Assembly (NCBI GenBank): GCA_022340845.1 | Contig: JAJDNG010000154.1 | Span: 1 to 33,728, forward strand | Reading direction: 5' to 3' | Source: Gammaproteobacteria bacterium | GTDB lineage: Bacteria; Pseudomonadota; Gammaproteobacteria; SZUA-152 | DNA length: 33,728 nucleotides | Part shown: positions 9,359 to 18,673 of the stretch, piece after piece | Numbering within the stretch: position 1 is the stretch's first letter | Layout of the letters: every line of letters begins with the position of its first letter | Translations under genes and position numbers: made by a program | The notes under the pieces: generated by a model | What the model was told of the DNA's origin: nothing | The model's database searches: none | What the model saw: the letters and a program-made list of their open reading frames with translations, nothing else

Positions 9359-11731
9359 TTAAATCCTCGCGATATCAATTTCGGATAAATCCGCACTTAA
9401 CACGGCTGTTTCAGATAGCCCGGCGTGAATTAATACGCTGTCATCGGCCACTGCATTATCAATCATTACTGGTAACACCACTTTGGCACTATCCTGGGTG
9501 GCTGTGGCGCGGTCTCCGTCAGCCAGCCCCAATCGTTTAGCCATGTTTTCATTGACGATAATCGCCGCTTCGTGTGCATCCGGTGTATTTTGCAGGGCTG
9601 TGGCCCGGCGTTGCACAGAGTCCCAGGAATAGGGTTGCATTTCGCAGATGCGGACCAATTTCTCGGTGGGGCTACTCACCACTGTACTGGGGCATCGCCA
9701 GGCCATGGTGTTGTCGGTTTTGACGCTGCCGCATTTTTCCCGCACTTCGTTTAACACTTCTTCGTTACTCACATAATCGAATCCAGAACATGCAAATAAG
9801 TTACCCAGCACTCTAAGCACTTTCCACGCGGGCCTGGTTTCTTCTAACGGTGCTGTGACGCCGGTAAAACGCTGCCATTGACCTTCTACATTAATATAAG
9901 TGCCGGCAGTTTCAGTAAACGGCGCAATGGGCAATACCACATTGGCATACTGCTGATAACGGCTACTGTTAAACGGCGACAATACAACCACGAATTCGGC
10001 ATCCATCATGGCGTTAAATGCAGTATGGGGAGCGGCGCTGTCCACTTCGGGTTCTAAATCAAGCAGTACATAGGCTTTTAATGGTTTATCGAACATTTCC
10101 TTGGCGTTCAACCCCTGTGTCGTAACAGCTTCGCCCCCGGCACCACGATGTGGGAGGGCGCCAGCAATCCAGGCACCGCTGGAATTACCCGCTTCGGACA
10201 AATATCCAATGCGACTACCGGACATTTGCGCGATACTGTTGGCCAATGCCCGCACTATCGAAAATTGCGTATGATTAATGGCTTGCGGCCCGAGCAATAC
10301 ACTGGATTTTTCGCCATTCACCAGTTGCTCGGCGATGTTTTCATGCGCATGGGTTACGGAAATCGAAGCCAAAAGCGGTTGCAACCCTTCAGGCATCGCT
10401 TTGCCGGTTTTAGTGGCGATCGCTTTTACTATCGCAGCCAGCTCCGCGGCGAAGTTTACCGGACTGCAAATAAGCTTTTCAGTGGTCGGTATATAAAAAT
10501 TATAATCTATGGAATTAACGCACATCACTTTAGCACCGTTTTGCGCCGCTTTACGCAAGCGATGTGCTGCAATTGGCTGGTCTTTACGAATATTCGAACC
10601 AATCAATAACACACTATTGAGCTGTTCGAGCTCAGCAATGTTCTGCCCAAGCCAAGGGAAAGTCGGTGCAATATCCTGATCACTGAAATCCATTTGCCGA
10701 ATCCGGTGATCGATATTCGTAATGTCCAGCGAACGCGCCAGTTTTTGCAACAGGTACAGTTCCTCCAGCGTGGCAGTGGGCGATGCCAATACCCCTACTT
10801 GGGAGGCACCACGATTTTTAATGATGGACTTAATGCCATCCACTGTAGCCGTTAATGCGGTTTCCCAGTCGGTCTCTTTCCACGTCCCGCCATGCTTAAC
10901 TTTGGGGAATTTTAGCCGGTCTTTGCTGTTTAAACCTTGGTAACTGAATCGGTCCCGGTCGGAAATCCAGGTTTCATTAATCGTCTCGTTATCTTTCGGC
11001 ACAATGCGCATGACTTTATTGTTAGAGACGTGCACATGCAGATTTGAACCAAGGCAATCGTGAGGTGCGATGGTGTCCCGTTGAACCATTTCCCAGGCTC
11101 GTGCGGAAAACCGGAATGGTTTTGAGGTCAACGCGCCTACCGGACATAAATCAATGACATTGCCCGATAACTCGGAAGTAATGGTATGGCTCACATAAGT
11201 ACCGATTTCCATGTGTTCACCCCGACCGGTGGCACCCAGCTCTCGGATGCCCGCGATCTCTTCACCGAAGCGCACACAACGGGTGCAATGGATGCAACGC
11301 GTCATGTCAGTAGCAATCAAGGGGCCCAGGTTTTTGTCTTTGACAACCCGCTTTTTTTCGTAAAACTCCGAATAGGAGTTACCATAACCCATGGCGATGT
11401 CCTGCAGTTCACACTCTCCGCCTTGATCGCAGATAGGACAATCCAGTGGATGGTTTATCAATAAAAATTCCATGACGCCTTTTTGAGCGTCTATGGCTTT
11501 AGGTGACTTGGTGAAAATTTTCATGCCATCGGTCACTGGAGTGGCGCAGGCGGGCAAAGGTTTGGCGACTTTCTCCACTTCCACCAAACACATACGGCAG
11601 TTGGCGGCTATGGAGAGCTTGCGGTGGTAACAAAAGCGCGGAATAAAAATACCTGCCTCGTCGGCCGCTTCGATAATCATTGCACCGCTACGGGCATTAA
11701 TTTTTTTTCCGTCTATTTCGATGTTCGCCAT
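9359..11731 (-). CDS. nuoG: NADH-quinone oxidoreductase subunit G
   Basis: 790 residues. This is the large peripheral-arm electron-transfer subunit. The N-terminal ferredoxin-like domain holds cluster N1b (Cys34, 45, 48, 62). It is followed by N5 with its His ligand (His94, Cys98, 101, 107) and N4 (Cys146, 149, 152, 196). After that comes a molybdopterin-oxidoreductase-like domain without cofactor motifs. The extra N7 cluster of enterobacterial NuoG is absent: only one cysteine (Cys226) lies in that region. The final ~100 residues resemble a degenerate molydopterin-binding end domain. A 130-bp spacer containing a 15-bp tandem repeat separates it from nuoF, and its ribosome binding site is weak. 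Confidence 0.97.
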   Translation of the reverse strand: MANIEIDGKKINARSGAMIIEAADEAGIFIPRFCYHRKLSIAANCRMCLVEVEKVAKPLPACATPVTDGMKIFTKSPKAIDAQKGVMEFLLINHPLDCPICDQGGECELQDIAMGYGNSYSEFYEKKRVVKDKNLGPLIATDMTRCIHCTRCVRFGEEIAGIRELGATGRGEHMEIGTYVSHTITSELSGNVIDLCPVGALTSKPFRFSARAWEMVQRDTIAPHDCLGSNLHVHVSNNKVMRIVPKDNETINETWISDRDRFSYQGLNSKDRLKFPKVKHGGTWKETDWETALTATVDGIKSIIKNRGASQVGVLASPTATLEELYLLQKLARSLDITNIDHRIRQMDFSDQDIAPTFPWLGQNIAELEQLNSVLLIGSNIRKDQPIAAHRLRKAAQNGAKVMCVNSIDYNFYIPTTEKLICSPVNFAAELAAIVKAIATKTGKAMPEGLQPLLASISVTHAHENIAEQLVNGEKSSVLLGPQAINHTQFSIVRALANSIAQMSGSRIGYLSEAGNSSGAWIAGALPHRGAGGEAVTTQGLNAKEMFDKPLKAYVLLDLEPEVDSAAPHTAFNAMMDAEFVVVLSPFNSSRYQQYANVVLPIAPFTETAGTYINVEGQWQRFTGVTAPLEETRPAWKVLRVLGNLFACSGFDYVSNEEVLNEVREKCGSVKTDNTMAWRCPSTVVSSPTEKLVRICEMQPYSWDSVQRRATALQNTPDAHEAAIIVNENMAKRLGLADGDRATATQDSAKVVLPVMIDNAVADDSVLIHAGLSETAVLSADLSEIDIARI

Positions 11732-11739
11732 CGTTTTAA

Positions 11740-11769
11740 AAAACCTTTTTAGTTAAAACCTTTTTCGAA
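11740..11769. repeat. 15-bp tandem duplication in the nuoF-nuoG spacer
   Basis: Two adjacent 15-bp units, both beginning AAAACCTTTTT, at 11740-11754 and 11755-11769. They match at 12 of 15 positions. They lie a few bases upstream of the nuoG start codon, in the 5' side of the spacer that would hold its ribosome binding site. Confidence 0.6.
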
Positions 11770-11861
11770 TTCAGAGTGTTGCACACAGTTATCTCATGTT
11801 TCTGTCGTTCAGCGTATTGTGTTGTGCTAAACAAGAAGTACTTATCACTAAAATGGCGGCT

Positions 11862-13133
11862 TTAGGTCCCCACCATACATTTTTTGTGTTCAATGTGATA
11901 TTCAAATTCGTCTCGAAAATGTTTGATAAAACTTGCCACTGGCATGGCCGCCGCATCGCCTAATGCGCATATCGTATGGCCTTCAATTTTCCCGGCGATG
12001 TTAACCAGAAGATCCAGATCTTCGGGTTTGCCATGGCCATGCTCGATACGATGCACGATTCGCGATAACCACCCAGTGCCTTCACGACACGGTGTGCACT
12101 GACCGCATGACTCGTCGTAATAAAAGTGCGACAGGCGGGCAAGCGCTTTTACCATACAAGTCGAATCATCCATTACTATGACCGACCCAGCCCCCAACAT
12201 GGACCCGGCTTTGGCGATGGAATCGTAATCCATATCCGTTTCCATCATTACGTCTGCAGGCACGACCGGTGTGGAAGAACCACCGGGAATTACCGCTTTT
12301 AATTGATGGCCTTCGCGTACACCGCCGGCCATTTCCAGCAATTCCCGAAATGGCATTCCCATAGGGACCTCATAATTGCCGGGTTTGTTGACATGACCGG
12401 TGACGCAAAATATCTTGGTTCCACCGTTATTGGGTTTACCCAAATCCAAAAACCATTGACCACCGTTTTTGATGATCATGGGGACCGACGCCAGCGTTTC
12501 GGTATTGTTGATAGTGGTCGGCCGGCCGTATAAACCAAAGCTGGCAGGAAACGGCGGTTTAAACCGGGGTTGGCCTTTCTTGCCTTCCAATGACTCCAGC
12601 AACGCGGTTTCTTCCCCGCAAATATAGGCTCCAGCACCTAAATGTGTGTACAAATCGAAATTCACGCCGGAACCCATTATATTGTTGCCCAATAAGCCCG
12701 CTGCGTAGGCTTCATCGATAGCGGCCTGAAATCTCTCGTAGGGCTCCCAAAACTCACCGCGTATATAGTTATAACCCGCTGTGGCACCTATGGTATAACC
12801 GGCAATCGCCATGCCCTCTACCAACTGGTGGGGATTGTAACGGAGAATATCCCGGTCTTTACAAGTTCCCGGCTCTCCTTCGTCTGAGTTACAGACTATG
12901 TATTTTTGTCCAGGCGTATTGCGTGGCATGAAGCTCCATTTCAGACCGGTGGGAAAACCAGCACCTCCGCGGCCCCTTAGTGCAGAAGTTTTTAACTCTG
13001 CAATAATATCATCCGGAGAGATTTTCTCCTTTAGAATTTTTTTCCACACTTCGTAGCCACCGGTGCTTTGGTAAGTCTCCAAAGTCCAGGGCTTTTCCAG
13101 GTGATTGTTTCTAAAACATACTTCGTTGGTCAT
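11862..13133 (-). CDS. nuoF: NADH-quinone oxidoreductase subunit F (NADH/FMN)
   Basis: 423 residues. NuoF oxidises NADH through FMN and carries cluster N3. The glycine-rich [10 protein letters not shown] (about residues 54-63) binds nucleotide, [15 protein letters not shown] and the [19 protein letters not shown] block form the FMN site. N3 ligands are seen at Cys343, 346 and 349 ([11 protein letters not shown]) and Cys389 ([10 protein letters not shown]). It starts with ATG only 6 bp after nuoE, so the two dehydrogenase-module proteins are probably translationally coupled. Length and motifs are standard for the family. Confidence 0.98.
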   Translation of the reverse strand: MTNEVCFRNNHLEKPWTLETYQSTGGYEVWKKILKEKISPDDIIAELKTSALRGRGGAGFPTGLKWSFMPRNTPGQKYIVCNSDEGEPGTCKDRDILRYNPHQLVEGMAIAGYTIGATAGYNYIRGEFWEPYERFQAAIDEAYAAGLLGNNIMGSGVNFDLYTHLGAGAYICGEETALLESLEGKKGQPRFKPPFPASFGLYGRPTTINNTETLASVPMIIKNGGQWFLDLGKPNNGGTKIFCVTGHVNKPGNYEVPMGMPFRELLEMAGGVREGHQLKAVIPGGSSTPVVPADVMMETDMDYDSIAKAGSMLGAGSVIVMDDSTCMVKALARLSHFYYDESCGQCTPCREGTGWLSRIVHRIEHGHGKPEDLDLLVNIAGKIEGHTICALGDAAAMPVASFIKHFRDEFEYHIEHKKCMVGT

Positions 13134-13139
13134 TTGTAA

Positions 13140-13646
13140 TTAGTCCAAACTGTCCAATATGGTGTCAATCTTCTCTGGTGTTAAGTATTCGTAATAGGTA
13201 TTGCCTATTTGAAACATGGGTCCGCCGACACAGGCTCCCAAACATTCAACGATTTTCAAAGTGAATTTTCCATCGGGTGTGGTCTGACCCATTTTAATAC
13301 CCAGCTTGTTCTGCAAGTGTTCCACCACTTCATCCGAGCCACACAGTAAACAGGAAATATTTGTGCATACACAAATCTTGTGCCGGCCAACCGGCTTGTG
13401 TTCATACATGGAATAAAAGCTTGCGACTTCGTATACCGAGATTGGCGGCATTTGCAGGTATTGCGCCACGGCATCCATTAATTCTGTAGTCAGCCAACCC
13501 CCATTTGCTTCTTGGACAATGCTCAATGCCGCCATTACTGCGGATTGTTTTTGATCAGCCGGATATTTGGCGATCCACGCGTCAATCTGCTCGCGTGAAG
13601 TCGGCGAAATGAGGTCAATTTTTTCTTGTTCCATTCTTGCTGCCAT
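13140..13646 (-). CDS. nuoE: NADH-quinone oxidoreductase subunit E
   Basis: 168 residues from the chosen ATG at 13646. An in-frame GTG seven codons upstream (13667) and an ATG four codons downstream are alternatives. I prefer 13646 because a GGAAATAAG stretch precedes it, while the GTG has only a weak purine tract. NuoE is a thioredoxin-fold subunit with the N1a [2Fe-2S] cluster. Its four ligands are visible as CTNISC (Cys94, Cys99) and CLGAC (Cys135, Cys139) in this numbering. The helical N-terminal domain includes KRSAVMAAL-like sequence, here KQSAVMAALSIVQEANGGWL. It lies 46 bp after nuoD and 6 bp before nuoF. Confidence 0.96.
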   Translation of the reverse strand: MAARMEQEKIDLISPTSREQIDAWIAKYPADQKQSAVMAALSIVQEANGGWLTTELMDAVAQYLQMPPISVYEVASFYSMYEHKPVGRHKICVCTNISCLLCGSDEVVEHLQNKLGIKMGQTTPDGKFTLKIVECLGACVGGPMFQIGNTYYEYLTPEKIDTILDSLD

Positions 13647-13692
13647 TCGCTTATTTCCAGAATTCACAAATCAGTACATACTTACTTAAGTT

Positions 13693-14946
13693 CTATCGAT
13701 CAACTTCGCCAAACACTATGTCTTGCGTGCCTATGATTGCAACTACGTCGGCAAGCATATGCCCGCGCGACATTTCATCCAAACCTGATAAATGTGCAAA
13801 TCCCGGAGCCCGGATTTTTAGACGGTAGGGTTTATTAGTACCATCGGACACAAGATAAATGCCGAACTCACCCTTGGGATGTTCCACCGCGGTATACACC
13901 TCTCCTTCCGGCAAGGTGTAACCTTCGGTAAACAACTTAAAGTGATGAATGAGTGATTCCATATCCCCCTTCATGGATTCACGTGATGGGGGCGTCAGTT
14001 TGTGATCATCCAGCATGACGGGACCTGGATTGTTGCGCAACCATTCAATGCATTGTTTGATAATGTGGTTGGATTGGCGCATCTCTTCCATACGCACCAG
14101 ATACCGGTCATAACAATCGCCGTTGACACCAATGGGGATATCAAAATCCAACTGGTCGTACACTTCATATGGTTGTTTTTTGCGTAAATCCCACTCAATC
14201 CCGGAGCCCCGTATCATTGGGCCGGTAAATCCCATTTGCAGGGCTCTTTCCGGGGAAACCACGCCAATGCCTACGGTTCGTTGTTTCCAAATCCGGTTAT
14301 CGGTTAGCAAAGTCTCGTATTCATCCACGTAAGCAGGAAAACGATTGGTGAAATCTTCTATGAAATCCAATAACGAACCTTGACGGTTGCGATTCATGCG
14401 CTCGACTTCTTTCTCATTGTGCCACTTGGACGCATTGTATCTGGGCATACTGCCGGGTAAATCGCGATAAACACCCCCGGGACGGTAATATGCCGCATGC
14501 ATGCGTGCACCAGAAACCGCTTCATACATGTCCATCAAGTCTTCACGCTCACGAAAAGCGTACAAGAATACTGTCATCGCACCGATATCCAGGGCATGGG
14601 CCCCCAACCACAACAGGTGATTTAAAATTCGGGTGATTTCGTCGAACGCGACTCGGATGTATTGCGCGCGGATAGGTGGTTCTATGCCCAGTAATTTTTC
14701 CAGTGCAAGCACATAACCATGTTCATTACACATCATGGACACATAATCCAGGCGATCCATGTAGGGAATACTCTGGTTATACGGTTTGCTCTCGGCGAGT
14801 TTTTCCGTTGCGCGGTGCAACAACCCAATGTGTGGATCGGCGCGTTCAACGGTCTCGCCGTCAAGTTCAAGTACCAGGCGTAGCACGCCGTGGGCGGATG
14901 GGTGCTGGGGACCGAAATTGATTGTGTAATTTCTAATCTCAGCCAC
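13693..14946 (-). CDS. nuoD: NADH-quinone oxidoreductase subunit D
   Basis: 417 residues. NuoD is the 49-kDa-type subunit, related to the large subunit of NiFe hydrogenases, and forms the quinone site beside cluster N2. The N-terminal [14 protein letters not shown] loop, with its conserved quinone-site histidines, is present, as are [32 protein letters not shown] and the terminal GEVDR. The start is GTG at 14946, overlapping the nuoC TAG stop by one base (TAGTG), a coupled stop-start. The gene is separate from nuoC, unlike the fused nuoCD of E. coli and Pseudomonas. Confidence 0.98.
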   Translation of the reverse strand: MAEIRNYTINFGPQHPSAHGVLRLVLELDGETVERADPHIGLLHRATEKLAESKPYNQSIPYMDRLDYVSMMCNEHGYVLALEKLLGIEPPIRAQYIRVAFDEITRILNHLLWLGAHALDIGAMTVFLYAFREREDLMDMYEAVSGARMHAAYYRPGGVYRDLPGSMPRYNASKWHNEKEVERMNRNRQGSLLDFIEDFTNRFPAYVDEYETLLTDNRIWKQRTVGIGVVSPERALQMGFTGPMIRGSGIEWDLRKKQPYEVYDQLDFDIPIGVNGDCYDRYLVRMEEMRQSNHIIKQCIEWLRNNPGPVMLDDHKLTPPSRESMKGDMESLIHHFKLFTEGYTLPEGEVYTAVEHPKGEFGIYLVSDGTNKPYRLKIRAPGFAHLSGLDEMSRGHMLADVVAIIGTQDIVFGEVDR

Positions 14947-15650
14947 TATTGCTCTCCTTCGGTGGCCGTTCGAATATAGCGGTGATCGGCTCGTTTGACT
15001 TTAGGAACCAGCGTTCGGGGTTCTATACTCACGGGTTCATAGACGACGCGTTGTTTTTCCGGGTCGTAACGCATTTCCACCTGACCAATCAATGGGAAAT
15101 CTTTACGGAAGGGATGACCGATAAAACCGTAGTCGGTCAATATTCTCCTCAAATCCGGGTGTGACCGAAACATAATGCCGTACAAATCGAATGCTTCGCG
15201 CTCATACCAGTTAGCGCTGGTCCAAATATCGACAACGGAATCAATGAGGGGCTCTTCGCTGGGCAAATAGGCTTTAACCCGTAAACGTAAGTTGTTTTTA
15301 ACGGATAATAATTGATATGCCACCGCAAACCGTCGGCTAGTGGCGTTCTCTCCTTCTAATTTATACGCCGCTGTACCATCGGGCAATCGTTCCACACCGC
15401 GGCTGAATCCAGTGCCGGTGGCACCAATGGTTTCCCATTCCACATCGCCAAAGGCCAGATAGTCAACGCCGCATAGATCGATAAGTTCTTCAAATGCGAA
15501 TTCAGGTTCGTCGCGTAAAGCGGTACAAACCGATTTAATATCATCGGGCGCAACCTCCAGGGTTACTTCCTTGAATTCTGCCTTACATGCCAATGCATTA
15601 GGAAATCTTGAGTCGAGACGCTCTTTCAGCGCCGTGATTACATTCCCCAT
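14946..15650 (-). CDS. nuoC: NADH-quinone oxidoreductase subunit C
   Basis: 234 residues. NuoC is the 30-kDa-type scaffold subunit of the peripheral arm and has no cofactors. The family signature [42 protein letters not shown] is clear in the C-terminal half. Between the N-terminal strand region and this signature there is an inserted stretch around residues 70-105 ([23 protein letters not shown]). I recall such an insertion in several non-enteric proteobacterial NuoC proteins. The stop overlaps the nuoD GTG by one base. It is preceded by a 94-bp spacer after nuoB. Confidence 0.97.
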   Translation of the reverse strand: MGNVITALKERLDSRFPNALACKAEFKEVTLEVAPDDIKSVCTALRDEPEFAFEELIDLCGVDYLAFGDVEWETIGATGTGFSRGVERLPDGTAAYKLEGENATSRRFAVAYQLLSVKNNLRLRVKAYLPSEEPLIDSVVDIWTSANWYEREAFDLYGIMFRSHPDLRRILTDYGFIGHPFRKDFPLIGQVEMRYDPEKQRVVYEPVSIEPRTLVPKVKRADHRYIRTATEGEQ

Positions 15651-15744
15651 GATGATAATCTCTTATGTTCTTTACGGTAAGTGATTACGTTATTTTTATA
15701 TCTAAAACCAACGCATGTAACATGCCCTAAAAACAACGGGCGTA

Positions 15745-16221
15745 CTAACGCGCAATCGTGTTGGTGCGCTTTATTTTGTTTTGTAATTGGATAATGCCGT
15801 AGAGTAATGCTTCGGCGGTTGGTGGGCAACCCGGAACATAGATATCCACTGGCACTATTCGGTCACAACCACGTACCACTGAATAAGAGTAATGGTAATA
15901 ACCTCCCCCATTAGCACAAGAACCCATGGAAATTACCCAACGGGGCTCAGCCATTTGATCGTAAACTTTGCGCAATGCAGGCGCCATTTTATTTACTAAT
16001 GTACCCGCGACTATCATCACATCGGACTGTCTCGGGCTAGGGCGGAACACAACCCCGAAGCGGTCCAAGTCATACCGCGCAGCACCGGCTTGCATCATTT
16101 CTACAGCGCAACAAGCCAGACCAAACGTCATGGGCCACAGCGAACCGGTCCTTGCCCAGTTGATTAATTTATCAGCGGTGGTGGTGACAACCCCTTTTTC
16201 CAGTATGCCTTCTATTCCCAT
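15745..16221 (-). CDS. nuoB: NADH-quinone oxidoreductase subunit B
   Basis: 158 residues from ATG at 16221. A longer frame begins seven codons upstream, but the family start MGIEG is at 16221. The start overlaps the end of nuoA by 10 bp and has a GGGG-containing purine tract upstream. NuoB holds the terminal N2 [4Fe-4S] cluster next to the quinone pocket. The tandem cysteines Cys37-Cys38 (ACCAVEMM), Cys102 (GSCANGG) and Cys132 ([10 protein letters not shown]) are all present. The [16 protein letters not shown] segment is also typical. Intact, full length. Confidence 0.98.
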   Translation of the reverse strand: MGIEGILEKGVVTTTADKLINWARTGSLWPMTFGLACCAVEMMQAGAARYDLDRFGVVFRPSPRQSDVMIVAGTLVNKMAPALRKVYDQMAEPRWVISMGSCANGGGYYHYSYSVVRGCDRIVPVDIYVPGCPPTAEALLYGIIQLQNKIKRTNTIAR

Positions 16222-16568
16222 TCCAAGGCCCCTTTCTTCCACTCGTAGATAAATCCAATAACCAGTATTCCAAGAAACACGGCCATCGCGACAAAACCAA
16301 ACACGCCGATATCTTTCAATACCAACGCCCAGGGAAACAGAAACGCAATTTCCAAATCAAACAGAATAAATAGAATGGCAACCAAGTAGAAACGCACATC
16401 AAATTTCATGCGCGAGTCTTCAAACGCTTCGAAGCCGCACTCGTAAGGCGACAACTTCTCCCCGTATGGTTTTGTTGGTCCCACCAAATAACCGATGATA
16501 ATAGGTACGACACCTAACAACAAACCGATTATTACAAAGATCAGAATGGGTAAATAATTTTCAAGCAT
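16212..16568 (-). CDS. nuoA: NADH-quinone oxidoreductase subunit A
   Basis: 118 residues with three transmembrane helices. NuoA (ND3 homologue) forms part of the quinone tunnel entrance. The cytoplasmic loop between helices one and two contains the family motif [11 protein letters not shown], including the conserved Cys that is exposed in the deactive form of the mitochondrial homologue. The next helices carry [26 protein letters not shown] with its conserved acidic residues. It is the first gene of the nuo operon, with a 340-bp upstream gap that holds a likely promoter. Its 3' end overlaps nuoB by 10 bp. Confidence 0.97.
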   Translation of the reverse strand: MLENYLPILIFVIIGLLLGVVPIIIGYLVGPTKPYGEKLSPYECGFEAFEDSRMKFDVRFYLVAILFILFDLEIAFLFPWALVLKDIGVFGFVAMAVFLGILVIGFIYEWKKGALEWE

Positions 16569-16680
16569 TATGGAATGATCCCCACCCAGTTTTTTTAATT
16601 ATATTTTTGGCAATGAATGGGAAGTTGATTCCCTAACGACGAATTCCAATGATCCGCTTTCACCTAGAAATTATTTTTCT

Positions 16681-16710
16681 CAAAGAAACAATGTTCAAAG
16701 AAACAATGTT
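16681..16710. repeat. Perfect 15-bp tandem duplication in the nuoA leader
   Basis: Two identical adjacent 15-bp units, CAAAGAAACAATGTT, at 16681-16695 and 16696-16710. They lie between the candidate promoter and nuoA, so they would be in the transcribed leader. An exact copy suggests a recent event or active slippage. Confidence 0.85.
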
Positions 16711-16786
16711 CTTTCAGAATCAATTAATCCCTGCGAATAAGTCGTGTATTTGGGCAATAACTATCCCGCCTCACAAGCGAAAGACG

Positions 16787-16816
16787 AGTCTAGGCTAGAC
16801 CAGAATGACTTGTCAA
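16787..16816 (-). promoter_or_regulatory. Candidate sigma-70 promoter for nuoA-N
   Basis: On the minus strand a perfect -35 hexamer TTGACA (16811-16816) is followed after 18 bp by TAGACT (16787-16792), a fair -10. Transcription would start near 16780, giving a leader of about 210 nt before nuoA. The -10 overlaps a perfect inverted repeat GTCTAG-G-CTAGAC (16788-16800) that could be an operator. The prediction is from sequence match only. Confidence 0.5.
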
Positions 16817-16908
16817 GTGAGCTAATACTTTAAATATTAGTGAATAATCAGAAAGTTATATATCGATACCCCGATCAAAAAATTGTATTGAGATTGTTTT
16901 TATGTTAA

Positions 16909-16993
16909 TGGTGCCGATGGCCGGAGTCGAACCGGCACAGCTTTCGCCACTGCCCCCTCAAGACAGCGTGTCTACCAATTCCACCACATCGGC
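16909..16993 (-). tRNA. leuU: tRNA-Leu(GAG)
   Basis: An 85-nt class II tRNA read on the minus strand. It starts GCCGATG at 16993 and ends with an encoded CCA at 16909-16911. The acceptor stem pairs GCCGATG with CATCGGC, and the D-loop shows AATTGGTAGACAC typical of leucine tRNAs. The anticodon stem CTGTC / GGCAG encloses TTGAGGG with anticodon GAG (16957-16959 on the plus strand, read in reverse), and the variable arm and the GGTTCGACTCC T-arm are clear. It lies between secG and nuoA. tRNA-Leu(GAG) after secG is a conserved gammaproteobacterial arrangement. Confidence 0.97.
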
Positions 16994-17001
16994 ATTACTT
17001 C

Positions 17002-17029
17002 AACGTGTCCCCGATAACGTGTCCCCGAT
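17002..17029. repeat. Perfect 14-bp tandem duplication between secG and tRNA-Leu
   Basis: Two identical units AACGTGTCCCCGAT at 17002-17015 and 17016-17029. The pair sits 8 bp upstream of the mature 5' end of the tRNA, in what would be the tRNA precursor leader. Confidence 0.85.
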
Positions 17030-17069
17030 TCATTCTATTTATGGTTTGTTCCGTTCTATATTAAATTAC

Positions 17070-17582
17070 TTAGGGGGTGGATTCAGGCGGTGCTTGCTGA
17101 GGCAGGTCCTGTGGAAGGTCTTGCGGAGCTTCCGATGGTGCCATCGTCGCCCCCGCTTCTGGCTCAACGCTTTGATCCATATTTTTACCTGAGGATTCGC
17201 CTGGGTTTACCTCTGCGGGAGCTTGTGGCAGCTGAGGAATATCACTTGGTTCATCAACCGCCTGCTGAGATTGCAGCGGTTGTGTTGGCGGTTCGCTGAT
17301 GGTGGTTTGCTCCATGATACTCTTCGGTTCTTCACTGGAGCTTTGGTGTAAATATGCCAAAGATAAGCTGGTCACGAAAAATACCGTGGCCAATATCGCG
17401 GTAGTACGTGACAAAAAGTTACTGGAGCCTTGAGCACCAAATACTGACCCTGACACACCACCCGCAGCACCGGCGCCAAAAGCCGCACCCGCATCAGCCC
17501 CTTTACCATGTTGTAACAATACCAAACCTATAACGGCCATTGCCGCTAGTATATGAACTATTTGAATAATGGTCATAGCCAT
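17070..17582 (-). CDS. secG: Preprotein translocase subunit SecG, with long acidic Pro/Gln tail
   Basis: 170 residues against about 110 in E. coli. SecG is a two-helix membrane subunit that assists SecYE during protein export. The N-terminal helix ([20 protein letters not shown]) leads into the family signature [54 protein letters not shown]. After residue ~80 there is a low-complexity tail rich in Pro, Gln, Glu and Ser (for example [14 protein letters not shown]), presumably disordered. Extended SecG tails occur in other non-enteric proteobacteria. The start is ATG at 17582, with a second ATG two codons later that is equally plausible. It follows tpiA and precedes tRNA-Leu. Confidence 0.95.
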   Translation of the reverse strand: MAMTIIQIVHILAAMAVIGLVLLQHGKGADAGAAFGAGAAGGVSGSVFGAQGSSNFLSRTTAILATVFFVTSLSLAYLHQSSSEEPKSIMEQTTISEPPTQPLQSQQAVDEPSDIPQLPQAPAEVNPGESSGKNMDQSVEPEAGATMAPSEAPQDLPQDLPQQAPPESTP

Positions 17583-17749
17583 TGATTAGATTTAACCTCG
17601 TTATCGAAAAAAGTTATGCCAAAATTTATTGCTACAGCTGCCGAATTCACTGCCAGACCAAACCAGATTAAGGTATTTCAGATTACTGTCACCTCAGTTA
17701 TATATCCAGCCACTTGATCTTTACGCACAACCAACTGCGATCCATACCA

Positions 17750-18514
17750 CTAACCAGCCGCTTTACAAATTCCCAGGAAGCTATCCGCCTGAAGTGAAGC
17801 GCCCCCGATTAAACCACCATCTATATCGGGTTTAGCGAATAACTCTGCCGCATTGTCAGGTTTTACACTACCGCCATATAAAATCTGAATTTTGTCCGCA
17901 ATGGCCGTATTTTTTTCTGCCAGGCGTTGACGAATAAACGCATGGACATCTTGTGCTTGTTCTGGGGTGGCGGTAACACCGGTGCCAATGGCCCAAACGG
18001 GTTCATAAGCTATGACCGCATTTTTAAATTGCTCAATACCAGTAACGTTCAGTACTGCGTCCAATTGTTCGGCCACAACCGCTTCAGTTTTCCCACTTTC
18101 CCGTTCGCTGAGTAATTCCCCTACACATAAAATCGGTATCATTCCTGCGGATTGCACAGCAATATACTTTTGCACAATGTCATCGTTGGTTTCGTTATAA
18201 ATCGCACGACGTTCCGAGTGACCAAGAATGACATAGGTGCAACCAAATTCTTTCAGCATGGGCGCTGCCACTTCTCCGGTATAGGCGCCGTCATTATACT
18301 GGCTGCAATTTTGAGCGCCCCAGGAGATATTGCTTGAAGCCCCCTGAGAAGCCAATAACTCAGCGGCTTGCGGGATATAGACAAACGGCGGACACACGGC
18401 CACATCGGCGTTTTTCACCTCGGATATTCCACCCAGAATACCTTCGATCAAGTCTTTGGTATCTTGCTTGGATCCGTTAAGTTTCCAGTTTCCAGCGACC
18501 AGTGTACGGCGCAT
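17750..18514 (-). CDS. tpiA: Triosephosphate isomerase
   Basis: 254 residues, a TIM-barrel enzyme that interconverts dihydroxyacetone phosphate and glyceraldehyde 3-phosphate. Catalytic residues are in place: Asn9 and Lys11 (AGNWKLNG), His99 (ILGHSERR) and Glu171 (AYEPVWAIGTG). The flexible phosphate-gripping loop 6 follows the Glu, and the YGGSVKPDNA phosphate motif is near the end. A strong ribosome binding site (AGGGAGG) precedes the ATG. It lies between glmM and secG in the conserved order. The 159 bp before it hold an inverted repeat at 18621-18637 but no clear intrinsic terminator. Confidence 0.98.
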   Translation of the reverse strand: MRRTLVAGNWKLNGSKQDTKDLIEGILGGISEVKNADVAVCPPFVYIPQAAELLASQGASSNISWGAQNCSQYNDGAYTGEVAAPMLKEFGCTYVILGHSERRAIYNETNDDIVQKYIAVQSAGMIPILCVGELLSERESGKTEAVVAEQLDAVLNVTGIEQFKNAVIAYEPVWAIGTGVTATPEQAQDVHAFIRQRLAEKNTAIADKIQILYGGSVKPDNAAELFAKPDIDGGLIGGASLQADSFLGICKAAG

Positions 18515-18620
18515 TGATTTCCTCCCTACTAAACTCGTTCAAAAGCGGGCTGGAAGCTTAACCGTATGAGGCAAAAAAATCAATTTGCTGGAGGAAAATT
18601 ACTGAAATTTAATGCCGTTG

Positions 18621-18637
18621 GGCGCCATATTGGCGCC
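18621..18637. repeat. Inverted repeat between glmM and tpiA
   Basis: A perfect GGCGCC-N5-GGCGCC hairpin 37 bp downstream of the glmM stop. On the minus strand, the direction of glmM, no T-run follows it. The T residues (TTTT) lie on the plus-strand side, where no gene ends. It could stabilise the glmM mRNA 3' end or be a protein site; I do not call it a terminator. Confidence 0.45.
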
Positions 18638-18673
18638 TTTTCCCACTGTGTTGCTCTTGGTCAGCGGTGAGGT

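Larger units (their letters stand above)
16569..16908 (-). promoter_or_regulatory. nuo operon leader and promoter region (340 bp, no gene)
   Basis: Only non-coding signals are seen here. A candidate sigma-70 promoter (16787-16816) and a 15-bp tandem duplication (16681-16710) are listed separately. The stretch just downstream of the tRNA end (about 16820-16900) is A+T rich, with a run of T residues on the minus strand near 16880 but no clear stem before it. Therefore tRNA termination is not obvious, and read-through from secG/tRNA into nuo remains possible. No small open frame with a ribosome binding site was found. Confidence 0.5.

Noticed and set aside
16994-17069. A second tRNA next to tRNA-Leu, as in many gammaproteobacteria (tRNA-Met)
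   Set aside because: No cloverleaf or CCA end is present here or downstream of tRNA-Leu.
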